64,000 bases of DNA from contig JAULBX010018857.1 in NCBI GenBank assembly GCA_032358255.1, positions 1 to 64,000 of the forward strand, given 5' to 3'. Made by a program: the position numbers and the translations under genes. Position 1 is the first letter of the stretch. Each line of letters begins with the position of its first letter. The stretch comes from Heterotrichella gracilis. Its lineage: Eukaryota > Sar > Xanthophyceae > Tribonematales > Xanthonemataceae. A model generated the notes under the pieces. The model worked only from the letters and a program-made list of their open reading frames with translations, had not been told where the DNA came from and did no database searches. This document shows, piece after piece, positions 43,100 through 54,158 of the stretch.

Positions 43100-44791
43100 A
43101 AGGTTTTCATGGTTGCCATCGCTGCAGACCTGCAACAACCTTCAACCGGGGCGGAGCGGCGTGTATCGCAACATCACACGCCCGCATGGCCCAAAGGCTT
43201 GGGCATGGGCCTCAACAACAGGGGCACAGGGCCAAGCAGATAAGAGGGCTGCCAGCCTTCAGCCCTTAGGCGAGTTTTAGTGTTCTGGCCTTTATGCAAC
43301 GTAGTGGAAGCGTGACTAGTAGTGTACGCTTATAATACTCCAATACTTTAAATAGCAAGGGTCGTGTGTAAAATACATGGGTGGTGTTTGAACCTACCTG
43401 TGTCTCCCTTGCAGTGAGTGCATTACCAATACTGTGCTCTTGCCAGTACCGTGCTCTTGCTGAGTACTTGCTCTTGCCAGTACTGTGCTCTCTGCAAATG
43501 TTAAGTGTGCTCTCTTCGCAGGCTTCCTGGCGTGGACCAGGCGACGCTGACCACGCCTCTCCCACCCTGGCTGGCTTCTCACCCAAACTGATGGGGGGAT
43601 TTGTTGCCAACGGCATTGGCACGTTGCTGCCCCGTGCGTTGATACCACACCTGGAGCACTGGCCCGCACAACAGCAGGTGCGCATTGCTCTGCACTAAAA
43701 GGTCTAGGGGTTGAGGCTGGCGTCAGTGTCAGTCATAGCAAGTCACGCAGTGGTGCCGCAAGCAGGCAGGTCATAATGCCAAAACTTACCGGTTTTAATT
43801 CTAGTACCATATGGACTGTAATTATTCTATATTTACTATGGTTCAAGTCCACGTACCCGTCCCAAAATGTTTACACTACCGTGATCGGACGGTTATTATA
43901 TGTACCTTTGCCCCCACCCGCGTTATGACCTGTCTGCTTTCGGCACCACTGCGTGACTTGCTATGCTGCACTTGTAACAGCCACAGCACTTGAGCCTCAA
44001 GCTGGGGACGTGTGGCACTTCTGATCTAGCAGAGTTCTGTGCACGAGACCGTCACTGGCAAGGACATGCATGGGCTGTGAGCCTGCCGCAGCCCCCTTGC
44101 GGTATATTGGTACCCTGTCCAACGCCAACTTTGTGCTTCTTGCAGGGGGCTGTCCACTTCGGATCGGGTTTTGCATGGGTGGCTGATGTCCACTGCTTTC
44201 ACTTATCAAGAGTACCAGCAGGAATTGAGATTGGAGGCGATGGATGAGGCGTATATTGAGGCGCTGGAGGCTCAAGCGAAGGCCATTGCTGCGGATCGCA
44301 CAGTCTATGTAAGTCAATATCCTGTGTCTTTTTTCCTTCGACTGTGCCAGTACCCTCTTGTGGCTCACCTGTTTTCCATGGCTTGCTGTTTGGGTATGGT
44401 GATTTTCCCTGGTGCAGGTGTGCTCACGTTCTTGAAGTCACCCTAAAGCCTAAACCCTAACCCCCAAAACCCCATCCCCTAATACATAGTTGTGAAGGAG
44501 TGTGGTGGCTGGGTGCAGGTGGCGGCGCTTGTGGACATGGAACCCGTCAGCAGCAGGGTTGGCAAATCAGTCGGGGAGCTGGAGGAGGCCATCAAGGGCA
44601 GTGCCAAGGCCCTCAAAGCCTACGCGCTGCAGTGCCTGCCAACAAGCCTGACGGCCACCCACAAACTCGCTGCGGTTGAGGTGGAGCTCCCTGACGACGT
44701 CACCTACAACTTAGACGATTTTGCAGATTACGATCTGGGCGACGTGCTGGACACCGTGGTCACCATCCGCGTGTACCTGGAGAGCCAGTAG
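43100..44791 (+). pseudogene. Paralogue of the unrecognised gene (copy B), N-terminal part decayed
   Basis: Exons homologous to copy A are at 43522-43677 (52 codons, same length: SPKLMGGFVANGIGTLLPRA), 44146-44308 and 44498-44791. The C-terminal exon is fully open and ends at the same place (KLAAVEVELPDDVTYNLDDF, VTIRVYLESQ). Against it: the first-exon start codon of copy A has no counterpart (about 43125-43268, where the frame meets a tag), and the third exon is out of step by two bases before LMSTAFTYQEYQQ. So either copy B is a pseudogene under slow decay or it uses a different start, with the membrane segment lost. The conserved open tail argues that some product was kept for a while. Confidence 0.6.
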
Positions 44792-46390
44792 GGATGCTGC
44801 CCTGTACCCACACAGATGTGTTGGCTGTTGCCCTAGTGTGGGGCCTGGGTTCAGGGCCTGGGTGTGTGCAGCCAAGCGCCAGAGCTTGATATCCCCAACC
44901 GCACCCTTGTGACCTGCAAGCCAATGCGTACCTCAATGAAGGCTGCCACTGGGGTTGCATTACCCACAATCCCAGGTACTTGAACCCTGTGGTTGCCTGT
45001 GCTATTTAGGCCTCAATGTTGCCTGGATATGACAGGTGACCACAGAATTCAAGTCACTGGGATTGTGGGTCAAAGCAAACTCAGCAGCTTTTATTGTGGT
45101 ACATGCGCTTCAACGCCAAGGGGAGGAAGGAGAAGCAGGCACTGGTTGCAGCTGAGTAGGAAATCTTTGTGGTCAGTGATTGTACATCTCCTTTTGTGTC
45201 CATTCGAAAATGTCCTTTTCAAAATTGCAATGCCATGCTCACGACATGCTGCTGATTGATACTGGTCCTTTCCGGTGCATGATATGTTCTGGAAGTCTGG
45301 CAATGCATAGTTCTGGAGAAGCTGTGGTGGGCTGGTTGCAGATTAAAGTTGTGACAAAATCTTCCATCGCTGCTATCCCACAAGAGTCAATTGGACCTCA
45401 AGGCGGGCGCTATGCCATGTCGGCGTCTTGAGGAGGGTGGTCACCGTTGGCGTGTTTCTGGAGACTAAGTAGGCCCGCTGTCCTGTACCCGTGTGTGTGG
45501 GGAAGGGGCGGCTCTACTGGCTCTCTAGGTACACGCGAATGGTGACCCTCCTCCTCAGGACGTTGCCAGTGTGTAGTAAAGAAGTTGATGCCACCAGGGA
45601 GTTCCAGCTCAATGGCAGCTTAGCTTTGTGTGGTGGATAGGGTGCTCTTTCGCCGCAACGTTGGGAGAGGGCTGCCCAAGGGTATTGAATGGTGGCCGTA
45701 TTGTGTTTATCTGCCCTTGTATTGCTTTTTGAAGTTTTGGTGCGGGTTAGGGTTGCAACACAGTGCGCTCATCCGATAATCATTTAGGGGTGATTTGCAG
45801 TAACACAAAGCATGCCACTGCCTCTTCAGCATGCCTCTTCAGCATGCCGCCATGGCATGCGCCACAGTGCAAGCTTGCAAGCATGACAAGCACGGAAATT
45901 GTGCTAGTGAAAATACTGAAATTTGGTCCAATATTGACATGTCTCATATGACATGCATGAGCAATCTGGAACTGTAAACCCTTTGCTGCAGCAGTGACTG
46001 TCCTCCAATTACAAAATAATCATTCTTGATAAACTGGACTGGTCCCTGGATGCCAATGGCATTTACAATGCCTCAAGTTGTATCCAATGCAAGTGCTTTT
46101 GCAGTGGATGCAATGGTTGCAGTTACAAGCCTGTCAGAGCACATGTGATTCCAGCTCAATCATCATCATGCCAGCAGCACAGATGTCAGACCTATAGTCT
46201 CTCAGCACCCACTTTCCGGACTGGGTGGTGGTGTTGCCACTGAACCAGAAGCAAACACCCCCTTGTTGGCAGAGGCTGCGCAGTGCCAAAACCAAACCAT
46301 CCTCATTGGATTCTAGTAGTGCTCACATGCCGCTAAACTCAGCTACAGCTACGATACCCCCGGCTCCCATGAACGATCAGATGACGATGA
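44792..46390. other. Intergenic, 1.6 kb, between copy B and the UBP14 end
   Basis: This is the convergent 3' flank. It holds the foldback at 44962-45070 (listed next). On the minus strand a TGTAA motif, the usual green-algal polyadenylation signal, occurs near 46115-46120, about 270 bases past the UBP14 stop. No gene seen. Confidence 0.4.
44962..45070 (+). other. Foldback hairpin in the 3' flank of gene B
   Basis: The left arm 44962-45000 (acccacaatcccaggtactt..) pairs with 45032-45070 (..aagtcactgggattgtgggt) over about 38 bases with roughly 6 mismatches and a 31-base loop. It starts about 170 bases past the stop. Its sequence is unrelated to the hairpin downstream of gene A. Confidence 0.75.
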
Positions 46391-49300
46391 TCAGATGTCA
46401 TCCCGCTTAAAGAAGTACAGGTAGCCCAGCTCCCTTGGAGGGTGCTCCGACACAGCCACCTTCTCGTCGTTGAAGATCACCCAGCGCCCGTCCTGCAAGC
46501 AGGCAATGACAGCATATGTCACTTTTCATCATGATCAGGGGATGGCGGCCAGGCGTGCGCTTAAAAAACTGTCATTGAAAACTAATCAATGGGATCAGGC
46601 GTGTACAGTGATATCCAAACATGATGAGCTATGCACATGCCATGCCGACATGATCAACTCCTTGTGCTTGCCCGCCACTAGAAAGGGCCATATTCACCAC
46701 TGTCTCTCACCTTCTTGACGTGACAGACATAATGTCCACAGGCGGTGTTGCTCCCCATGTGGCTGATGATGCCCACCAGGCTGTACTCCCCCTTGTCGTC
46801 ATCGGACTTGGCTGCATCCCCGGCACCAGCACCAGCACCAGCACCAGCACCTGTAAGCCATGTGCACTTGTGTCACAACTTCACGCCATTGGCCCATCCT
46901 TTGTGCTGCAGCAGCCGCAGTGCTGCACAAAGGATGCTAATGCTGTCCATCCATGTGCCAGCCCCTTTGCAGGGCACCGCATGCTGCATGGTCCAGGCTG
47001 CAGAATACACAGCTTGACAAACAAACAAACAGAAAGGTAATCTCAGCCGTCGTGGGCTTATCGCCTTGTGTGCCACAGCTTCACCTGTATACATGTTGAG
47101 CTTTCAAAAACAACCCACGGCAAGCCTCACCTTGCGCTTGGCCCGCCCCCATGACCGACGCCACCGCACTCCCCAGGTCATCCGCGTGGCTGAACAGCCA
47201 GTCGGCCGCGCGCTCGATCGACCCGCTGCACGCCTTGAGCGCTGCCTGAGCCTGCTCCTGAGTGAACCCCATGGAGGAGAGCATGGACAGCGCCTCGGGG
47301 TCAAAGGCCTCGGGGGCGGCGCCTGCACCATGTGGGCAAATTGAAAGGCATGTGCGCTGTTATTTCTAAAGCCCTAACTAGTACTTCTCCTCAACCTGTG
47401 TAGGGTCAGATAGATTTTAGCCCCTGCCTGAGCCTGCTCCTGGGTGAGGCCCATGGAGGTGAGTATGGACAGCGCCTCGGGGTCAAAGGCCTCGGGGGCG
47501 GCGCCTGCGCAAAGATGCCAGGTGGGCAAATGTGAAATGATGTAGGATTTCATTTTGCTACAACCCCCATTCCGTGTCCTCCATGTGGCTCAACACCACT
47601 CCATGCTGGGTAGCTGCAGCATTTTTAAGAAACGTAACCACTGCCATGGGCGCGGACGGGGCGGCAGCGTACGCACTACCTACATTGCCACTAGCTAGCT
47701 GCCAGTGGCTACGCCCCCACTCTAAGTTTTTATCTTTTATTGAGAAAAACTCATTCAAAAACATACGGTAAACAATTTCATTATCTTGGCTCCCAGAGGT
47801 AAAAAGACCCTTTCACCCACCTGAGGTTGAAGGCGCCGGCAGCGGGTCGTTAAAGTCCGCGTCCTCCATGTGGCTGAACACCCACTCCATGCTGGCCTCG
47901 GTGGAGGCGTTGTTGGTGGCCACCGCCGCGCGCTTGCTGCCGTTCTCAGAGAAGCCCATGGCCATCAGCTGGGACACCATGGCGGGGTCGGGCTGCACTG
48001 CGGGGGGGGCGGCCGAGGCGGCGGGGGCGGCGTCGCCGTCGCTGGGCTGGAGCTTTTCGTCGGGCTGCGTGAAGCGAGGGTTTAGGGTTTAGGGTTTAGG
48101 GTTTAGGGTTAGGGTTTAGGGGAAGGCGGTGTGGGATGGGAGTTGAAAGTTGAAAAAGGGTACAAAAAGGTGGGTGAGGACAAAGTTAAAAAGGGGGTTT
48201 GGATGGAGGGTTTCAAGCTGCAGGAGCTCCTTTGTCAAATTTGTGCACAGAGGCACAACCCCTGTGGCACCGATGCCCTCACCATGGTTAAGCGACAGGT
48301 GCCCAGACACCCCTTATCCATGTACGCTTTCAGGCAAGCACAATGTAGGGGTGCCTCCAGGCAAATCCAGCTGACCCCTTACCTGTGGCCCGTATCCCCT
48401 CAGCGCCTCCAGCGACAGGTGCTCCGGCACGTCCATCATCACCTCAACCTCCTTGGGATGGCCTAAAATATACGCTGCATGCCTATTACTAGCCCCAACA
48501 CTGATCTATTTGGACGGGGAAAAAGCACAAAATAAATTCTACTGTAGCAAGCCAACCTGTGTGCTAACCTGGGCAGATCCCCACCTGTGGCCCACATCCC
48601 CTCAGCCCCTCCAGCGACAGGTGCTCCGGCACATCCACCAGCACCTCCATCTTCTTGGCGGTCCAGTCGGGGGCCACGTAGTAGCGCTTGAGCTGCACCA
48701 CCATGTAGGGGGGCATGCTGGCAAGGCGCGCACGCTTGGTGGCCTGCGCGGTGCGCCTGCCCAGCGCCGCGCTGTGGTAGCCCTCCATGGTCTCGTCCCC
48801 GGCAAAGCGCTCCAGGCAGGCGGAAAAGGGCACCTTGGGGATCACCGGGTCCTCCTTCGCATCCTGAGATGGAGTGGGCGCTGTCAAGGGGTGTGATGAA
48901 GCATGATTGTGGGATGGTGTAGTGCGGCCTAGCTTTATTGGTGATCAGCGTGCATCTCCTGCTGTGGTATCCCTCCATGGTCTCATCCCCCGCATAGGGC
49001 TCCAGGCAGGCGGCGAAGGGCACCTTGGGGATTACCAGGTTCTTTCTTTCGGGTTCTTTCTTGCATCCTGAATGGAGCATACTTGCTAAGGGGTTTGAGG
49101 GTGTAGATCAGCCTCAGTTGTCGCCCAGCATGCAATCCCCTTCAAGATTTGCCACCATGCATTTTCTTGACTGTTGAATCGCATGCAACTCTTGATGTGT
49201 GCCCACCGCGCGTCAACTTTTTAACTGTATTCCTTTACTTTTGTCCTGGGCACATGACCGCACCTTGGCAATGTAGGTTGCTCCCTGCTGCACCCCTCCC

Positions 49301-52300
49301 CCTCCGGACATGTCCGCTGGGATGTATGCAGACGCCTCCTCGGCCTTGAGCTTCTGGCGCTTCAGCTCCCGCTCCTGAACATGATAAAAGAAAATATGAA
49401 CGCGCATACCATTTTCCTAGCATGGGATTCCATTACTTCTTTTGGTGTCCTTTCTCATCTAACGCAACCTACTGTCAAGCCCTTGAACCGATGCAAGCTG
49501 CCACATCAATGATTCAATTGCACTGACATTCATCACGTGATAGATGCTTGTATTGCACATATATGTACTGAACATGGTGCCACAAAGTGCTCATACCATT
49601 CCCCTACCATGAGATTACAAGTGCACAATGGACACATACACTTCAGTGGCCATTGTAAAACGCCATTTAGGATATTTGGAGACATGATTGAGTGGCCACT
49701 TATGGAACGCCACGTGACTACCTGAGTACCCCCTGCCCCTGCATCTTGGTTCTATCAGTACTTATAATGTATGCATAATACCCCTTGGGCCATACCTTGT
49801 AGTCCTCCAGCTCATCCTTGTTGGTAGCTGCCTCAAGGGGGATATCCAGGCTGAGCATGTAGGCGGGGGAGCGCTTGTAGGTCACGCACCCAGACTCCCC
49901 GCACTGTATCCGGTCCTCCAACTCAAACCTGAAGATGTTTGCGGTGGGGTTTGCGTCCGCAAGTGCCGGGATGCGGCTGCCGATGGTGCGCTCCGCCCGC
50001 GTCATCACCTCCTGTAGGTGCTGCAGGTACTCGGCGGCGTCCTGCAGGCAGATGGGATTTATTTACTTACAAGCTGCTGGTTAACTCACATGCATGCCAG
50101 CAACACAGCCATACAGAATATTCGTTTTATAAATCGATTATTTATGTTTAGTAGAAATACCAATTTTGGTTGTTGCAGATGCTGGTGGGTGCCAATGCAG
50201 GAGCCGGGGCTGTGTATCATTACACCTCGCAAGCTGTGGTGCTGTTGAGCAAAATTTGAAGCCAATACAGGCAGGCAGACGAGGAGGACTGGTGTTACCT
50301 GTTGATGAGCCGTTGAAAAATCTGGGTGGTTGCGCCCCACCAGCGTCTTGAAGAACTGGGGCTTCACAGACAGCTGCTGCACGCCGCCAGCCTCTGCACC
50401 ATTGGCTATCGAGCCCTGGGACGGCTCTGGCTCCCCAGTCATGCCTTGTATGAGGGCTAGACCCACCTTGGCCATCTGTACACGATGCAATGGCATCAGA
50501 ATTTGCCCTGTTTACTGCGCCTGCCGACTGCGGTACTGTGCGGATTAAAACACACACAGGGCAGCAGCGGGTGCAAGCATGTGGCAATCATTATCCATTC
50601 AATTTGACCAAGGAGAAGAAACCGTGCAGTGCAGAGGCTTGGTCATTTTAGGCAGAACAGCTACGTGCTTGGACCACGATATCCAACCCATCTCCCCAAA
50701 CCAAAATCGCTGTTCATTTATGTTACTGGCAAGCACCTGTGTTGGAAAGTCGTTGGGCACGTCCTGAGGCGCAGACTGGAAGATGGTGTCTGCGTATGGC
50801 AGGTAGTGCTGCTGCACATGCGGCAGGCTCCACAGCACCTGCAGCACGCTGTTCATGTAGCAGCTGTTGCCCAGGTTGCGCAGGCCGATGTACCTGCACC
50901 AGCGATGTGAGAATCATGCCATCATGGCAGCCGCATAGTAGAAAACGTAGGAAAGGCGTTTATACTTGTAAGGGTGTCCAGCCGAGGGCATGCATGTAAA
51001 CATGCAGCCTGTCTGGCTGCATAGATTTTCAACCTGATATTTCTCAACACACGAAACTTGAGTTTGCCAAGAAAAATTCACAGATGTCTCCAACCTGGGG
51101 CATGCATGCCAGTATAAGTGTAGAACATGCAGCCTGCACCCCACCTAGTCAGAATGTGCCATGGCTAAAAGGTGCTCGGCTGACAGCAGCAAAACATGTG
51201 CCATGATGCCAATGCACATGCTGTTGCTGTAGCATACACTCACAACTCACCCGGGTCCAGACAGCGGCTGCAGCGCTGACCCCGCCTCGGTGATCTTGTC
51301 AAACTCAAACGAGATGTTGAGCTCCACCTGCAGCTCGTCCATGGTCTTCTCGGTCTTCTCCATCTGCATCATGTTGATGCCCCAGTGCGCCAGGTGCTTG
51401 CTTAAGTAGGGGTCGGTGACCATGTCGTTTTCGTCCTCCGCATAGGAGTACACATCCGCCCCATGTGGGGTGATGGTGCCCAGCTTGACCACAAGAGGGT
51501 ACAGCTTGCCGGTCGCCTCGAAATGACGCAGCGCTGAGCCGTTGCCACCGGTGCCATCCCAGTTCTGCATCGAGCGAGTGGCAAATCAGCCCCATTCATG
51601 AAATGCAATATGCATGGAGTAAATTGGAATGAATTGGAATAACTCTGCTGTGGATACCAGGGCAACTACTGGGCCAGTTCCTAAGCATTATGCAATGAAC
51701 GCAGCAAGATCAAGGCTAGCGGATAGACCATTGCATTGACTGCGGTTGCATCTACAGACATGACATCCGGATATTACCAAACAGCTTGCTGAATGCCATG
51801 AGCAGTGGTGCAATGCACTATGGTTGCAAATCACTGTGCTGCAGCTGCTATTACATATTAATTCCCCACAGCAGCAGATCGTACCTGTCTGCCAGATCCA
51901 ATGTGGCCAGTGGACAGGTTCAGCCACAGGTTCTCTGTAGCCCCTGTGTCCTCGCATTTCCACAAAGAAGGGTTTGACGGGATGGTGCGGCCGTTGTCAA
52001 GCTGGGGCAGGTCCTTTGCGTACTTGCTCTCTTTGCGCTCCTCTTCCCACATGGCCACCGCCTCCTGGGATGACGCACTGTCATGTGCCTGCACCAAGGG
52101 TGACACTCAGGAAGTTGCGATTTAGGGTTAAGGGTTTAGGGTATATGCCTTTCCTCCCACATGGTCGCAGCCTCCTGGTATGAAGCAGGTCACGCGCCTG
52201 CACCAAGGTGACACTCAATTAAGTTGCGATTTAGGGTTTTAGGGTTTACGCTCTTCCTCCCACATTGCCACAGCCTCCTGGGATGATGCACTGCCATGCG

Positions 52301-53087
52301 CCTGCACCAAGGTGACCCTCAGGACCTGTTCCCTTGAACCGTTCGCCATGGGGGCACACTCCTCGACTATATTGAGTAGGATATCCGCTTACCATGATGG
52401 CATTGATGGCGCCAATCACGAGCTCCGGAAGGTCTGGGCATGGCAGGGGCACCCGTATGTTGTCAGGCCACACAACCAGCTCGTCCACCTTCTCTATCTT
52501 GTACTCCTTCTTGTCCACTTGGAAGCCAGACGTCCCCCCGATAGCCAGCTTTTGGGGCTTGGCGTCCTGGCTCTCCTTCTCCTCTTCAGCCAGTGGCACC
52601 TGGAACACAACAGGTTTTTGCTGATGCACGACAATTGCAGGAAACAGGCTTTTGCTGATGCATGACAATTGGAGGAAAACAGCTTTGTGCTGATGCATGA
52701 TAGTAAGACAGCTTAAGCCCTACTGTTGGCTCACCCGGTGCCATTTCTCGTGGAGGTACAAGGCGTTCCCACTGCGCGCATGGTCCAAACCCACGAATGC
52801 CTCTCCAAAACCCTGCATACAGAGCCACTTCTTCAGCCTACTGGAGCAAACAAACCAGTACAAGGAACAAGTCAGGAGCTATATATCCTCATTGGGGCGT
52901 CCCAAGGAATGTAGATCACCTGGAAAGTTTTTATGTTGATATACAGGCCACCCTTGCTCTCAGGCGTGTCAAAGCTGAACATGCACTCGTCTTTGTACAC
53001 ACGGTCATAGTGGCCTGGGGGCTTCAACCCTTTCATGTGCTTCCTCACAGCATCTAGTGCTGCCTCGGTGGCCATCTTGCCTACCAA
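46391..53087 (-). CDS. UBP14: Ubiquitin carboxyl-terminal hydrolase 14 (UBP14/USP5, isopeptidase T)
   Basis: Fourteen exons in frame give about 872 aa: 52920-53087, 52735-52812, 52393-52599, 51885-52088, 51251-51564, 50737-50893, 50299-50475, 49796-50041, 49264-49374, 48585-48863, 47821-48064, 47131-47322, 46711-46850, 46391-46492. Order as in USP5: N-terminal variant UBP finger ([20 protein letters not shown]), ZnF-UBP ([17 protein letters not shown], then NWDGTGGN), Cys box ([18 protein letters not shown]), two UBA domains ([20 protein letters not shown] and [20 protein letters not shown]) inside the catalytic domain, His box ([15 protein letters not shown]), and end [12 protein letters not shown]. 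The enzyme disassembles free polyubiquitin chains. Odd: in the ZnF-UBP three of the four expected zinc ligands appear replaced (K-C-E-D-T instead of K-C-x-x-C, I-G-S-G-R instead of I-L-C-G-R, N-G-S instead of N-N-H), although residues of the ubiquitin-tail pocket look kept. Confidence 0.94.
47420..47660 (-). repeat. Echoes of UBP14 exons 11 and 12 (UBA parts)
   Basis: Bases about 47424-47508 copy the start of exon 12, including acceptor and gcctcggggtcaaaggcctc, and read [20 protein letters not shown] against [20 protein letters not shown]. Bases about 47573-47650 copy the end of exon 11 (tcctccatgtggct, then caacaccactccatgctggg). Confidence 0.85.
48065..48120 (-). repeat. Telomere-type array right upstream of a UBP14 acceptor
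   Basis: In gene sense this is an array of about six CCCTAAA/CCCTAA units ending in ctcgcttcacgcag, the acceptor of exon 11. The array includes ctaac, a good branch-point match, about 40 bases from the acceptor. Confidence 0.85.
48380..48462 (-). repeat. Echo of UBP14 exon-10 end
   Basis: It copies the true edge at 48582-48655: cacctgtggcccgtatcccctcag against cacctgtggcccacatcccctcag, and continues in frame as [20 protein letters not shown] with a GT donor on the minus strand. Confidence 0.85.
48955..49075 (-). repeat. Echo of UBP14 exon-10 start
   Basis: It copies 48777-48866: ggtatccctccatggtctca, then ctccaggcaggcggcgaagg, then caccttggggattacc, against the true ggtagccctccatggtctcg, ctccaggcaggcggaaaagg and caccttggggatcacc. 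A gcatcctg acceptor context is retained at its right end. Confidence 0.85.
52135..52325 (-). repeat. Two echoes of UBP14 exon-4 start with TTTAGGG runs
   Basis: The block 'ctcctcccacatggccaccgcctcctgggatgacgcactg..cctgcaccaaggtgac' of the true exon (52040-52105) recurs at about 52150-52216 and 52252-52318, each next to gcgatttagggtt-type sequence. Each keeps the cctgcaccaag acceptor. Confidence 0.85.
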
Positions 53088-54158
53088 GCAAGTGCGGAGC
53101 GGTTAATATACTCTGCACCCCGTGGCACAAGGGCCAAAGGGTGAAAATAAACGCAGAACTTGGACACACTTAACAAAAGTCATGCATGCTTCTGGGCAAT
53201 GCATGTGCAGGGTGTTTGCTACCAACACCGACCCATAAACTACGGGTGCCCTTTGTTGACAAACACAAAATCATGAATACAGCAATACCCAACAACTATG
53301 TTAGTGCAGAAACCAGGCGCCGGTTGTAACACGGAGAGTGATACCTTGGGTGATGCCCAGAGCTCAGAACCGTCGCTATTCGATGTCAGCAAGGAGATTC
53401 GATCCTGACAATATCGCATTCACAACAATAACGTGCAAGAGTATGAAAGACCGTAGCGACACAACACTGCTGGTATCACTGCGGTGTTGTCTCGCACTTA
53501 CAGGAGACAACATGCATGCATATATATATTTGGCAGCTGCTAGGGTTTCTAGGGTGTCGAAATGTCCACCTAGGTATTGCAATACATGTTGAACAATTGA
53601 CTAGTCGAAATGTTATACCCTGAAATAGCCTGTGAGTCAGCTGCAAATATTTATACAGTACATATGTTCCCAGTGACATGCGAGCATAGTCCCCCGCAAT
53701 ATGTATAATGCTCAGTAACTGTTTACATTTATGGTTATCAAGAATTGCATCATCGTGGTCACCGCAGCGATGTCCATGCAGGGCTGCAGCAGTTCTTTGG
53801 TATGCTTGCTTGGGCACGCACTTTTCATGAATGGCCTTTCAAATGCACATTTCAGCATTCGGACACGAATGGAGTGGTGAGAAGCTGGGCATGCAGACTG
53901 CAGCAGCTCAGCTGGTTGTATATTACCCGTACCATGACGCACAAGCATTCGGAAAGAAATATTGTGATAAATACAGATTGTTCCTGGATAAAGCCATTTC
54001 AAGCAGAAGTAGCCCTTGAGGTACTGCGCATAAGGCAAAATGCTTCTGTGTCACTATTCGATTGGTGGATCCACGGGCTTGCCATGACGGCTTGCCCACA
54101 GTCGCGAGTCTGTCCCTTCCCAGCTCTGCTGCATGATTCCTGTCTGACCAGCTACTCC
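53088..54158. other. Intergenic, 1.07 kb, between UBP14 start and Aha1-like gene end
   Basis: This is the 5' flank of UBP14. A 165-aa plus ORF (53745-54242) overlaps the next gene and has no motif. A small tgcatgcatatatata run lies at 53511-53527. No gene seen. Confidence 0.45.

Larger units (their letters stand above)
42525..47030. repeat. Segmental duplication, copy B
   Basis: Partner of 35570-39165, in direct orientation about 7 kb away. It contains the second copy of the unrecognised gene and the 3' end of the intact UBP14 gene. Shared landmarks include ctcccttggagggtgctccgac (46427 and 38596) and ggctgatgatgcccaccaggc (46760 and 38911). Confidence 0.75.

Noticed and set aside
48065-48120. 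Chromosome end
   Set aside because: TTTAGGG arrays are too short, are internal, and have genes on both sides; they are interstitial intronic repeats.
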